Shown: positions 1 through 9,376 of the stretch, in pieces
Layout: each line of letters begins with the position of its first letter
Numbering within the stretch: position 1 is the stretch's first letter
NCBI RefSeq assembly: GCF_027943255.1
Contig: NC_072896.1
Location: 64,746,501 to 64,810,500 of the forward strand
Length of the DNA: 64,000 nucleotides
Source of the DNA: Anastrepha obliqua
Taxonomy: Eukaryota > Arthropoda > Insecta > Diptera > Tephritidae
Direction of reading: 5' to 3'
Notes under the pieces: generated by a model
What the model saw: only the letters and a program-made list of their open reading frames with translations
Databases searched by the model: none
Told to the model about the DNA's origin: nothing
Translations under genes and position numbers: made by a program

Positions 1-659
1 ACCCACCCGTTATTTACCCTCCGGTTCTCTTGATTAGAGGAAACTAGCTTTAACCGCGGCCCCGGTCGCGTAGGAGCAGTTTCATAAAAACATGCCTATA
101 ACTTTCATTGGAGGAAGATATTAAGGTATACAAATTTTTACGTCATTTGGTGTTGTCGTTTCGTAGTGATGCGCGGACAACGTACAAACATTCACCTTTA
201 TAGTATAGATAATTTGTATGGAAGAAAATGGTTTTGATCTAGTAATCCAAGGTTTTCTGGTAATTCAAGTGAAGTCTGTACTTTGCTCGAAAATAAACAT
301 GCAATTGGTATCAAGAAGAAAAATGGTTTGTTTATAATGGCGAAGGTTGTGTTGATTTTGGGCGTATATCACCAACACAATCTCAATTTTTGTGTAAACA
401 AACCGCTGTCATAACCTAGGATACGTCAGTAAATCCACAGATTCCTTCCAAATCGCTGACAGAGCCGGTTAACGGCCTGACACTTGGCTGCCGAGGAGTA
501 ACCGCCAAAATTTTAATCAAATATGTAATCAATTATGTAAAGACTCACCAACGCACCAACGCACCATCCACAAACACAAACAAAAACGGACCATTTTGAC
601 ATTCAAACAGGTTTTTTCTAGGCGGTTACTCCTCCACAGTCAATCCCAAATCTCTTAGA
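1..659. other. No gene recognised
   Basis: No open frame with recognisable protein similarity. Bases 100-235 read like a conserved interspersed repeat, but I cannot assign a family. Bases 249-288 resemble 26028-26067 in about 35 of 40 positions, so at least part of this stretch is repetitive. Confidence 0.4.
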
Positions 660-758
660 GTATTTCTGAGATGGAAAAGCTTCTCATAAAAAAACTATCT
701 GCCGTCCAAAGAAGGCACTCGGCCAAACACGCAATAAAGGATGTACGTGCCAATTAAA
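660..758 (+). repeat. tRNA-SINE 3' body fragment
   Basis: This is a 5'-truncated and internally deleted copy of the SINE seen more fully at 5768-6066. It keeps the blocks around GGAAAAGCTTCTCATAAA, CTGCCGT and CTCGGCCAAACAC and the closing GGATGTACGTGCCAATTA, then runs into AT-rich tail sequence. The tRNA-like head is absent. Confidence 0.7.
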
Positions 759-846
759 TATGCACTTATATATTTGTATAAGTATAATTGTATACGTACG
801 GGTACATACATACGTACGCAGCCAAAACGCTGCAGCAATAACTTAT

Positions 847-995
847 AGCAATTATAAGCTCAACGACAGTCGGTTCTACGTTGCCGAAACTACCCGGATT
901 TATATCCGGCCAAGGACTGTCACTCCGGCAGCATTCCCCGTATGTAAGTATGGGGAATGTTTATGCTGCTACAACAACAACAGCAATTATAAGCT
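847..995 (+). mobile_element. Mini-retroposon (about 121 bp) with 14-bp TSD
   Basis: A compact insertion at 861-981 is flanked by a perfect direct repeat AGCAATTATAAGCT at 847-860 and 982-995. It begins near the block CGGTTCTACGTT. It contains a short palindrome (ATTCCCCGTATG, then GGGGAAT) and ends in GCTGCTACAACAACAAC. A (CAA)n tail plus a 14-bp duplication is the signature of LINE-driven retroposition. A second copy lies at 14671-14787. The leader is related to the 5' start of the LOA-type LINE seen at 9818, and the 3' tail matches that LINE's tail at 62735 and 51165. It has no coding capacity. I infer a SINE-like parasite of that LINE. Confidence 0.75.
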
Positions 996-1094
996 AAAAT
1001 CTTGCAAATATATTACCTCAAACATTTTTTTTTTCCATCTTCATTTAATTTCATATATATTTATGTACATACATATGTAGTCTGCTCGAAAAAA
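996..1094. other. AT-rich spacer
   Basis: Low-complexity AT-rich DNA with TATTTATGTACATACATATG-type microsatellite. No gene seen. Confidence 0.5.
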
Positions 1095-1820
1095 TTAAGG
1101 GGTTAGGGGTAGTCAGAATTTTCAAAAAATCGATTTTTTTTTTGCATTTTCTTAAAGTATAATGTTTTAAAAATATTGTGTAAAAATTTGAAGTGAATCC
1201 GACAAATACTTTTCAAGTTATTCAACAATTAACAAAGGGCGCTCGGCCGCTGCGGAGCCGATAGCAAAACTTTAAATGCGTTTTTCTCAAAACTATGTTT
1301 TTCAAACTGGTGAACATTGTAACTTAAAAACCGCTACGTAGATTTCAATAAAATTTATACAGCTTTTGAAAAACATAAAAAACTTGTGCCTGATCGAAGG
1401 ATTTTTTTTTTCAAAAATTTCGATTTTTTTTTAACAATTAACTGTTGGTTTTTTTTTCTAAAATCTGGAAAAAATTTTCTGAGGCCGCCATTTTGTTCAT
1501 TTTGAAAAAAAAAGCTTCGATCAGGCACAAGATTATCTATTAATAAAACTAATTTTTCTTGTCCGATTGGTTTTAGATTAATCTGCAAGGACTTGTGATG
1601 TTCACCGCAAGGGACTTCTGGAGAAACGGGCTTCACACAAACAGCGATAACTTTTGCAATTATTAATTTTTTTTTTTTTTGAAATTTTGGTGAAGTCAAG
1701 TTAAAACATGATGTTTTTATGCTATGTTTTTATTTTTGTTAAATAAATTAATTAAGTAGCAAAAAAAAATTCGTGAAAATCATCATTTTTTCGGGCCTCT
1801 GACTACCCCTAACCCCTTAA
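1095..1820. mobile_element. TTAA-flanked non-autonomous DNA transposon
   Basis: The ends are perfect inverted repeats, GGGGTTAGGGGTAGTCAGA at 1099-1117 and its complement at 1798-1816. Each is bounded by TTAA (1095-1098 and 1817-1820), the target duplication typical of piggyBac-type elements. The termini do not start with CCC as classical piggyBac ends do, so the superfamily is uncertain. The interior is AT-rich with a GC-rich patch around 1240-1260 and no transposase. A 17-bp perfect inverted repeat (1383-1399 and 1515-1531) sits inside. Confidence 0.75.
1383..1531. repeat. Internal palindrome, possibly a nested MITE
   Basis: CTTGTGCCTGATCGAAG at 1383-1399 is repeated as its exact complement at 1515-1531, with a 115-bp AT-rich loop. 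It is either a structural part of the surrounding TTAA element or a tiny nested inverted-repeat element. No target duplication can be read with confidence. Confidence 0.55.
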
Positions 1821-1825
1821 TGTTC

Positions 1826-2122
1826 GAAACCTCAAAAAGGCGTTAAAAGTTGAATGGGAAAACATTTCTTCTGAATATACTAAGAAGTTTGTGGAATGGG
1901 CTTTAAAGGGCCTCCAAAGTGTTATTGAGAAAAGAGGTTATGCTACAAAATATTTATTTTCTACTTCTTAAAGCTTTTGATACTGTAAGCAATGATTTTT
2001 AGGGCTGCATTATTTTTGCATCTTTCAATTGATGTTAATTGTCAATAACATGTTTTATTTCCCGTAATTTCGTTATTTGTTCCAAAAAGTTTACTGCATT
2101 GTTTTGGCTGTGAGTTGCTGTA
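1826..2122 (+). pseudogene. Tc1-like transposase C-terminus and 3' end
   Basis: Frame 1828-1971 reads as the last 47 residues of a Tc1-family (DD34E) transposase. It has the W-x-N-I-S-S-E-Y block, then LQSVIEKRGYATKY just before the stop, the usual ending of this family. The DDE catalytic core is missing. The 3' flank ends in TTTTGGCTGTGAGTTGCTGT, probably the right terminal inverted repeat (2102-2121). The 5' part was lost; the neighbouring TTAA element abuts it. Confidence 0.7.
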
Positions 2123-3580
2123 CATATTATTATATATCTTATAAATATTCCAAATTTATTTCATATTCATTATTTCTCATGCAGCTAAAAAAACACCCGC
2201 CCAGTAGTTAGTTTCAATAAATGTAAATTGGCGACCTTATCAACAAGAGAGTATTCAGCTGACAACCGTTAGCACGAATTCTTTACAATGATTCATTGAC
2301 TGTTTGTTTTTCTCCGACTCTTTGCTTTTCTTTCTCATGTTTGATAGTCCCGCGGAACACTTGCCTGGCTATTTGTTCTAGGCCTCAGCTGTTCTGCTAC
2401 TATTATCAATTCATTTTGCGCCGAAGATTTTGTTTGTTAATCACAAATCTCCTCTCTTATTTCTTCTCTGGGGGCGATTGATTGGCCATCTGGTCGTGAT
2501 ATCAATTCGTTGGAGAGTAATTACAAATCATGTGCATAAGTATTTTTAAAAATGCATGTTTAAAATAAATATGTTACTTTACATTTGAATAAATAATCTC
2601 GGCGTTCGTTATGCATACGTATATACATACATATGTATAGTATATTAAAATTATTTTATATGTATTCGTTTATTAAATAATTCAGAGCTTAGCGCAAACG
2701 ACAATTTTTTGCTAAAGTTTTTTTTTGTCGTCACTGTGCTCGCTCCTACTTGGCCGGTGTATGTGTTTTATGATTTGTGTATTATTGCGCTTCTTCCCCA
2801 CTTTCTGACACTTTAATGCACTCAGCTCAGCAACCATGTGAGTAAGAGTCGTGAATTAAATTTTTAGCAGCTCGGCTGGTTGACAGTCAGGTTTAGTTTG
2901 CGGCAGATATTATTTCGATGTGATATTATTGGCACGGTCGGTGTTACATAGATTCACGAAAACCGTTCGTGTAAATTACGGAAACAGTTTTTCTTGACAA
3001 ACACAAAAAGAAAAGCAATAAACGAATATAAATTTTGTACATATTACATGTCGAGGACTGTGACAAACACATCTGTGCGCGAAATAAATTTTGTATAGCA
3101 GTTTCGTATTTTAGACCAAAGAGCAATGAGAATTATTGCGAAAAAAAAGAGTGTCTAAGCCCATTATACGAAAGTTATATTTTGCAAAATTTGAAGGTAC
3201 ATTGACATGTGCAGAATAGGATGTGACAAATTTGTAAAAAAAATAGATGCTGAGAGAGTTTAGCATTTTCGGTGTAGTGAGTGTGCTGTGCAAAGGAAAT
3301 TTTAATTTTTTGAATTGTTTCATTACGTTGAGCAATTAATGTGAAGTTAATGTTACAAAAACATAGAATATGCGCATAGTTGTTAGCAAAGTACAGTGTG
3401 CTAATTGTGTTAACAAATACCTACACAAATGCATACATACTTATGTATTTCCATTTCATGAGTTTTTGATATACATATATGTACATACATACATTTATTT
3501 ATATGGATATAATGCTTTGGGTAAATTGTAATTGACATTCATCTGTAATGCATCCCGACAAAACATTAGGAACTTTAAAA
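2123..3580. other. Unique-looking non-coding stretch
   Basis: About 1.4 kb without transposon signatures or credible coding frames. GC content rises locally around 2740-2930, with motifs resembling a promoter or leader (for example GACAGTCAGGTTTAGTT near 2880-2897, and a GTGAGTAAG donor-like site at 2838). It could be regulatory DNA or an untranslated exon of the downstream gene, but nothing in the sequence proves that. Confidence 0.3.
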
Positions 3581-3582
3581 GA

Positions 3583-3680
3583 TTTATTATTATTATTATT
3601 TATAGGGGATATATACTAAATAACGTTAATTTAATTAGCACACTGGCTACCAGGGCCTTCAGTGCTTTAAAAGATTAATT
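3583..3680 (-). repeat. 3' tail of an I-like LINE
   Basis: A (TTA)n run is followed by TTTATAGGGG and a block ending TGGCTACCAGGGCCTTCAGT. The block resembles the 3' end of the LINE at 40110-40560 (GCTGCCAGGGCCTACAACT). On the minus strand this is a LINE 3' UTR with a (TAA)n tail, the tail type known from I elements. No coding part remains here. Confidence 0.5.
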
Positions 3681-3765
3681 TCCATTTAAATTATGGAAAC
3701 TGTTGAGGAATATTCAGTATAATGCCGCGCGCTTTGAAAGTAAAAGGATGTGCATTTCCCCATTA

Positions 3766-4703
3766 TAAAGCGTTTTTCAGCAAGAGCGCTTCAACTTTTT
3801 TTTTGAATAAAACACAAACGGTTTGACTTTTTTAACTAAATTTTTTTTTATTATCGAGTTTGAACATATACATTTAAGTATGAAATTCGATTTCTTTTGC
3901 ATGACCACCGCGTGCACGTTTCACGAAGTCCCATCGTTGAACCCAATTTTCGACCACTCGTTTGCATAAATCGGCCGAAATTCCAGCAATTTCGCGTTCA
4001 ATATTGGCTCTGAGCTCACAAATCGTCGCCGGCTTGTTACTGTAGACCAATGACTTCACATAACCCCAAAGAAAATAGTCTAGAGGCGTCAAATCACACG
4101 AGCGCGGCGGCCATTCGACCGGTCCATTTCTGGAAATAATGCGCTCATCGAACTTACTCTTCAACAAATCAATTGTAGCGTGTGCTGTGTGGCTTGTGGC
4201 CCCGTCCTGTTGAAACCACATGTCGTCTAAGTCCATACCATTCAATTGCGGCCAAAAATAATCGTTTATCATGTCGCGGTATCGATTTCCATTCACAGTA
4301 ACGTGGCGATCGTTCTCGTCAACAAAAAAATATGGGCCAATTACGCCGCCGGCATGTAAACCGCACCAAACAGTGATTTTTTCGGGATGCAACGGTGCCT
4401 CATGAATCACGTGTGGATTGCTTTCTGCCCAGTAACGCATATTTTGCTTGTTGACAAAGCCATTGAGCCAAAAGTGAGCTTCATCACTGAAGATGATTTT
4501 TTGGAAAATTTATAAATTTTCATAAAAAATTGGCACGATTATTTTCATAAAAAATTTGCACGATTTGCAATCGTTGCTCAAGCGTTCCATGATGAAATGT
4601 ATACTAATGAAGTTTACAAATGACAAGCGAAAAATAAAAAATATTGCGTCGTTCGCCCTCCCTATCGGAAAAAAGTTGAAGCGCACCTATTGAAAAACGG
4701 TAT
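3766..4703 (-). mobile_element. rosa-type (DD41D) mariner, 5' deleted
   Basis: Terminal inverted repeats are visible: a block starting CGTTTTTCAGCAAGAGCGCT at 3771 and its diverged complement at about 4665-4701. The element is about 940 bp against about 1.3 kb for an intact mariner. The minus-strand frame 4496-3874 is open for over 200 residues. It carries FSDEAHFW (first D), QQDGATSHTA (second D) and SCDLTPLDYFLWG (third D), with 41 residues between the second and third D. That spacing defines the DD41D rosa group, first described from a tephritid fly. The N-terminal helix-turn-helix half is replaced by AT-rich sequence (about 4500-4660), so it cannot encode an active enzyme. The C-terminus ends with EIEFHT. 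Confidence 0.85.
3874..4440 (-). pseudogene. DD41D mariner transposase, C-terminal two thirds
   Basis: This is the long uninterrupted part of the transposase catalytic domain described for the enclosing element, with residues YFFVDENDRHVTVNGNRYR between the first and second catalytic aspartates. It is in frame with a further 56 bases upstream (FSDEAHFWLNG). The absence of stops over 188 codons suggests a fairly young copy. Without the DNA-binding N-terminus it should be unable to transpose itself. Confidence 0.8.
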
Positions 4704-5139
4704 AATATTCGCGTGATTTTTACGCGTCGTTGACGTATAGAATTCTTCTTTCTCTAACCACAGTATTATGGGCTACCGTTTTCATAATGTTTTTGTATTT
4801 TATATTTTCTAAAATTAATGTAAGAATTGTTCCCTTTTGGTTGTCTGGGTTTTTCTCGTTTCGCTGTATTCCATTCTCTCGTTCCTTTGACAGTTCGTCC
4901 CGTACATTTATTTTGCGCGGTATTACGAATGTTTAGAAGACTATTTTTTAATAACTTAATAGAATTTTAATAGAATTCGAAGTATTATTTAATAAAAACA
5001 GGTTTAAACCAAATCTTTAATTAATAAAGAGTGTTTATAAGTGAATATTGTTACAAACATTTCGTGGTAGTTAATGGAAAGCTGACCCATAATATATAAT
5101 GCCTATTATTTTTATTGGATAATCTGGCAAAACAGTTCT
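4704..5139. other. No gene recognised
   Basis: AT-rich DNA; the short open frame at 4730-4936 has no recognisable similarity and looks like chance. Confidence 0.4.
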
Positions 5140-5345
5140 TTTTGCTCAAATCTGTTGATTGAACTTTATATTAATTTTGACATCTCTCCCTAGGTATACA
5201 GTTCCACGCTTCCTGTACTCTTTTGCATAGTTCATAGGCATTGTTAAAGTTGTTTGCCCAACCTTAACCTTAATATCATTCTACAGATTTTCAATGGGGT
5301 TAAGGCCTGGACTTTGTGCTGGCAAATCCAGAACTTCATGAATAA
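5140..5345 (-). pseudogene. Tc1-like transposase fragment
   Basis: Minus-strand translation gives LPAQSPGLNPIENL followed by NDIKVKVGQTTLTMP. This matches the region around the catalytic glutamate of DD34E Tc1 transposases (usual form SPDLNPIENLW). The aspartate of SPD is G here and the W is lost. Only about 65 residues remain; neither the N-terminal domain nor terminal repeats were found. Confidence 0.65.
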
Positions 5346-5745
5346 CGAAAGTGAACGTCAGCTGGCGCACCCGCGGTGGGTGTGATTGTGGGAGGGTACG
5401 AAACGTGTGAAAAAAAATTTCTACCAACTCATTTTATACCGGCTGAAATTTTTTCCATGTACTGTTGACATTTAGTAGAATAAAAAAAATAGTCAGCTGC
5501 GCGGTAGAGGGGGAAACACGTCAGCTGAACAGGTGAACGTGAAAAAAAAAAATTTACATTTTTTTACATAATTTTGGACACATATGAAAATATAATAGTG
5601 ATGGTCAGCTGCGTTTATAGCGGTGGAAAGACCGTCAGCCGAAGCAAGAATGTAGGTATTATTGCGTTCATACATCTCGGCGGTGCTTCTACTGACGTCT
5701 TTTCCCCCAACGGACAATCAGCTGACGATTATTTTTCCATTTTCA
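5346..5745. repeat. GTCAGCTG-rich non-coding segment
   Basis: GTCAGCTG or close variants recur near 5358, 5492, 5521, 5610 and 5726, on both sides of AT-rich blocks. The arrangement resembles an inverted-repeat element with sub-terminal repeats, but I could not define its ends. No protein is encoded. Confidence 0.35.
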
Positions 5746-5767
5746 TTTATTAATACTATAATATTTG

Positions 5768-6066
5768 GCGGCCGCCGTAGCCGAATGGGTTGGTGCGTGA
5801 CTACCATTCGGAATTCACAGAGAGAACGTAGGTTCGAATCTCGGTGAAATCAAAATTAATAAAAACATTTTTCTAATAGCGGTCGCCCCTCCGAGTGTAT
5901 TTCTGCCATGAAATAGCTTCGCAAAAAAATATATGCCGTTCGGAGTCGGCTTGAAACTGTAGGTCCCTCCATTTGTGGAACAACATCAAGACGCACACCA
6001 CAAATAGAAGGAGGAGCTCGGCCAAACACCCAAAAAGGGTGTACGAGCCAAATATATATACATATA
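5768..6066 (+). mobile_element. tRNA-derived SINE, near full length
   Basis: The head has RNA polymerase III promoter boxes: an A box TAGCCGAATGGG at about 5778-5789 and a B box GGTTCGAATCT at about 5831-5841. The spacing is that of a tRNA gene. The body follows (AGCGGTCGCCCCT, GCCGTTCGGAGTCGGCTT, CATTTGTGGAACAACATCAA, GGAGCTCGGCCAAACACCC), and it ends in a TATATA tail. This copy lacks about 17 bases of the body (the GGCAGGCAATGG block seen at 17716). Partial copies occur at 660, 9022, 11530 and 17683, so the family is abundant here. Confidence 0.85.
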
Positions 6067-7008
6067 TATTATGTTCCTTTACTTTTTCTGAGGAAAAGAA
6101 GATAAGCCAAAACTAAAACTATTTATTGAGTACATAAACAATTTAATTTCCCTGACGAGAGTGTGCTATATTTTGACTACCAATAAACAGTAAATATTTT
6201 ACTGATAATCCAAATCAAATTATATTATCAGTACCTATTTTTGCAATTTCTTTCAGTAATCAGTAAAAAAATATTTTTACTTCAATTTTTTTCCGGTAAT
6301 GAAAACTAAATTGCAATATTAGTAAAAAATATATGTACTGCATTTTGACTGCTACTCTAAAGTATCTATGGTTATTCCAAAGTAAATAGGTAAAAAGCAT
6401 CACTGGAATTTTTCCCTTTTGGTCTACTGATTTTTTAGTTCATTATATTCTTTTCTAACTATCGTTCCTTTAATAGTTCATCTTTCGACTAAACTTTCAA
6501 TACTGTCACAATATATTTGGATAGTCGGCGGAAGAGGCTTGTCACCACCTACCATGTCCATTGGAATGAGCAGGGACCCACCATCCTAATTAGGAAAGTC
6601 TTAACCTTCTAGGGAATCGCAAAAAAAAGAAGTTTTTTCAAGTCCTTATTTGCTTAGTGCATTGAAATGTCGTTGAAGAGAAATATGTAATATAACGCAA
6701 TTATTTAACTAAGGTTGTATAATAATCCAAATTAATCCATTATGAAAATATTGTTTTCTTTTAAGATTTAAATTATTCACACACCCACTAATTTTTCATT
6801 CGATTACATTAATTTTTTCTCAAGATACAGCTTCTTGATCCCAAAATTAGTTGTTGTGTGATAATTTTGTCCGTGTGTGTATGTATATCTTATAAAAAAG
6901 CAGCGCAGTCGAAAATTTGGAATAAAGAATCTCATGCTTTTCACTACTAACCAAAATATTGTCTTATCGTTAAATGTATATATCGTATTTAGGAAAATAA
7001 TCTCATAT
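6067..7008. other. No gene recognised
   Basis: AT-rich. Bases 6525-6620 are locally GC-richer (GGCGGAAGAGGCTTGTCACC) and may be a degraded repeat, but no family could be named. Confidence 0.4.
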
Positions 7009-7010
7009 AT

Positions 7011-8445
7011 ACAGTATTGGCCAAAACTAAAGCGCCCCTTTACAGGATTAAAAACCATGTAAAATATCTTACATCTTTGTACCATGTTTTTCTTATTAAT
7101 TCGGTATTAAACAAAAAAAAAAAAACTTATTCAACACTTTTAATATAAAGAACTAGAATTGAAAACACCCTTATCACTCATAAATGAAATGGTCAAAATT
7201 AAAGAACCCCTCCCCTTAATAGTAATAGCTCCTGGTGACGCTCAAGCATGCAAGTCCCGCAGCTTATATGTGTGCGTGTCGGGCGACACACGAATTTGCT
7301 TCGTGTCACACATACTTGTTGTCGGCTTTTGTATGATGAAAATCAAAAGTTTTAGATATTAGCGTCATGCACCCGACACGCACACATACATATAAGCTGC
7401 AGGACATGCATGCTTGAGCGTCATCAGAAGCTATAAGTTATTTACGTTTATTGTTTAGTATTTTGTACTAAACCCATTATTTTTGATAACTTCAGCTCAT
7501 CTTTTGAGCATAGAAGAAATTAAGTTATTAATAACTACGAGCGATATGTTGTACAAGGCTTCTTTAAAAGCTTAGGTAATTATCTAGTATACTGCCCGAG
7601 TCCCGTTTTGGAACCAGTGTCAATACTTCAAAACAGATGGTAATTCTTTTAAACCGTTTAAAAGTTATTAACAAAGCATGATTTCGTAAAAGTGGTATTT
7701 TATACCACTGGAACACTAACCGTATTTTTTAAATTTTTAGTAAAAGATTTTGCTAAATATTGTTAACTATTTCACTATTCTAATAACAAAAATGTGAACT
7801 TAAAATAGGCCAAACTATCGCAAATAATTTTTGGTATAGTCACTTTATTTAAATAAAATGCTAATTCGCCTCTATAGCTTTTTGCTGCAACTACGTTTTA
7901 CAGTGTCTAAAGGTACATTTGCTTAAGATCGTTTCCTGCTGAAATCTCCATCATTTCTTCCTCAGCATGCGGCAATATTACATCTTTTAAAATGTATGTA
8001 TACATCAAGCAATCTATTGCACCCTCTATTCGGTGAATAGGACCGATTGCCTGAGAGAAGCATCCCCAGATCAAAAGTAGTAGTTACGACACAATATCTA
8101 GGATTTAATCGTTGTTGTTATGACCTTGTCAATCGCTTCGTACCGTCTAAATCTTTAATATTTTATTTATTATCCAAATTTTCAAATTCTTGGAAAAATT
8201 ATTCACAGCTACTCACGTAGTTTTAAGTACCATTAGTAAGAGGAATTAACTAATAAACAGCAAACCAGGGCTGTCATTACGAAAAAACTTGGCATGTTTC
8301 AGTTTTGAAAATTTTATATTTGAGTACTATGGATATTTGCAATTTCCGTTTTTTACATTAAAAGTGTTGAATAGTTTTGGTAATTAATAACGAATTAATA
8401 AGAAAAACGTGGTACGTGGGAGTCTTTAGTTTTGGCCAATACTGT
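7011..8445 (-). mobile_element. Tc1-like transposon with long TIRs
   Basis: The ends match as inverted repeats starting ACAGTATTGGCCAAAACTAA at 7011 and at 8445 reading inward, flanked by TA on both sides. Similarity continues for roughly 130 bp with gaps. Minus-strand translation shows Tc1 transposase remnants. Near 8080-7960 is GCFSQAIGPIHRIEG and LPHAEEEM; near 7540-7450 is the C-terminal pattern AEVIKNNGFSTKY. The frame is broken many times. A 208-bp palindromic insertion (7226-7433) lies between the coding end and the left TIR. Family assignment (Tc1, DD34E) comes from the protein motifs. Confidence 0.75.
7226..7433. mobile_element. Palindromic (foldback-like) MITE nested in Tc1
   Basis: The arm 7226-7283 is an inverted match of 7372-7433 with small indels. 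The shared core contains GACGCTCAAGCATGCAAGTC and CACACATATAAGCTGC. A loop of about 88 bp contains a second short hairpin (GACACACGAA, TTCGTGTCAC). It has no coding capacity. It interrupts the left sub-terminal part of the Tc1-like element, so it inserted later. Confidence 0.75.
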
Positions 8446-8686
8446 ATGTATAAGTCTATGAAAATCCTGAAAACTACACGAATAATGACGATGTCGCCTA
8501 AAAATAATAATTCCCAATCAATATTATAAAGCTTATTTTCGCTGCCGCCTTCACAAATCTTTTTTTTTAATAAATAGTTTCAAAAATATGTAAATAGTAT
8601 TACAATAAAAAAATTAAAAATTACAACTCGAACATAAGCATACATGCTATTACGGAAATAATTTCCCAATATAAGGAACTTGAATG

Positions 8687-8820
8687 AACGTAAAAATAAC
8701 ATTCCAAAGCCAGCTGGTTCTACGTTACCGGAATGACTCGTTTTTTTCCCGACCAATGGCTGCCGCCCCAGTAAACTAGCCCTGTCTAGTGTACCGTACC
8801 CCACCCCAACGTAAAAATAA
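8687..8820 (+). mobile_element. Mini-retroposon (108 bp) with 13-bp TSD
   Basis: The segment 8700-8807 is flanked by the direct repeat AACGTAAAAATAA at 8687-8699 and 8808-8820. It starts CATTCCAAAGCCAGCTGG, carries GGTTCTACGTTACCGGAATG and ends GTACCGTACCCCACCCC. Related copies are at 32563-32664 and 63065-63148, and the same sequence forms the 5' start of the LOA-type LINE at 9818. It lacks the (CAA)n tail of the copy at 861, so two 3' end types exist. It encodes nothing. Confidence 0.75.
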
Positions 8821-9021
8821 ACCAAATGTTTTCTTTTGGTTGACTGAGTTTTTTCTTGTTTTTCTTTTTATTCTATTTCCACTATCGTGGCATACTTTTT
8901 TTTTTATAAATTTCAAATCAATTTACATTGAATAACTTTAATGTTTGGTTTATTTATTATGCTATCATTGATATTCATTTCATATTTCACTTTATGCTAT
9001 AATGTATGTAAATATAATGAT

Positions 9022-9325
9022 TCGGCCGTAGTAGCCGAATGGCTTGGTGCGTGACTACCATTCGGGAGTTCCAATCTCCCTGGATGACACAACAAAAGAT
9101 AGAAATGGTTTTTCCTAATAGCGGTCGCCACTCGGAAGGCAATGGCAAACCTTCGAGTTTATTTCTACCACGAAAAAGCTCCTCAGAAAAACCATTTGCC
9201 GTTCGGAGTCCTAAAAAGGCTTAAAACTGAAGGTTCCTCTATTTGTGGAACAAATTAAGACGCACGCCACAAATAAGACGAGGAGCTCGGCCAAACACCT
9301 AACACAAGTGTACGTGTAATTGTAT
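9022..9325 (+). mobile_element. tRNA-derived SINE, diverged copy
   Basis: This has the same head and body order as 5768-6066: A-box TAGCCGAATGGC near 9031, then CTAATAGCGGTCGCC, AAGGCAATGGCAAAC, TTGCCGTTCGGAGTC and GAGGAGCTCGGCCAAACACC. The B box is decayed (GAGTTCCAATCT), so internal Pol III transcription is unlikely from this copy. Confidence 0.8.
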
Positions 9326-9327
9326 AC

Positions 9328-9372
9328 AGTGGTCACACAATTTATTCGTACACTCACAGTACACACACAAGA
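9328..9372. repeat. Solo Tc1-like terminal repeat
   Basis: CAGTGGTCACACAATT at 9329-9344 is the inverted form of the right end at 53870-53890 (AATTGTGTGACCACTG). It looks like an isolated TIR remnant of that Tc1-like family, squeezed between the SINE and the MITE. Confidence 0.5.
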
Positions 9373-9376
9373 GATA

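Noticed and set aside
4730..4936. 68-codon plus-strand open frame
   Set aside because: Hydrophobic AT-rich composition without recognisable motif, no splice or start context; looks like chance in AT-rich DNA.
5771..5845. Candidate tRNA gene from A and B boxes
   Set aside because: No cloverleaf can be completed (no pairing acceptor stem) and the sequence continues into the SINE body present in other copies.
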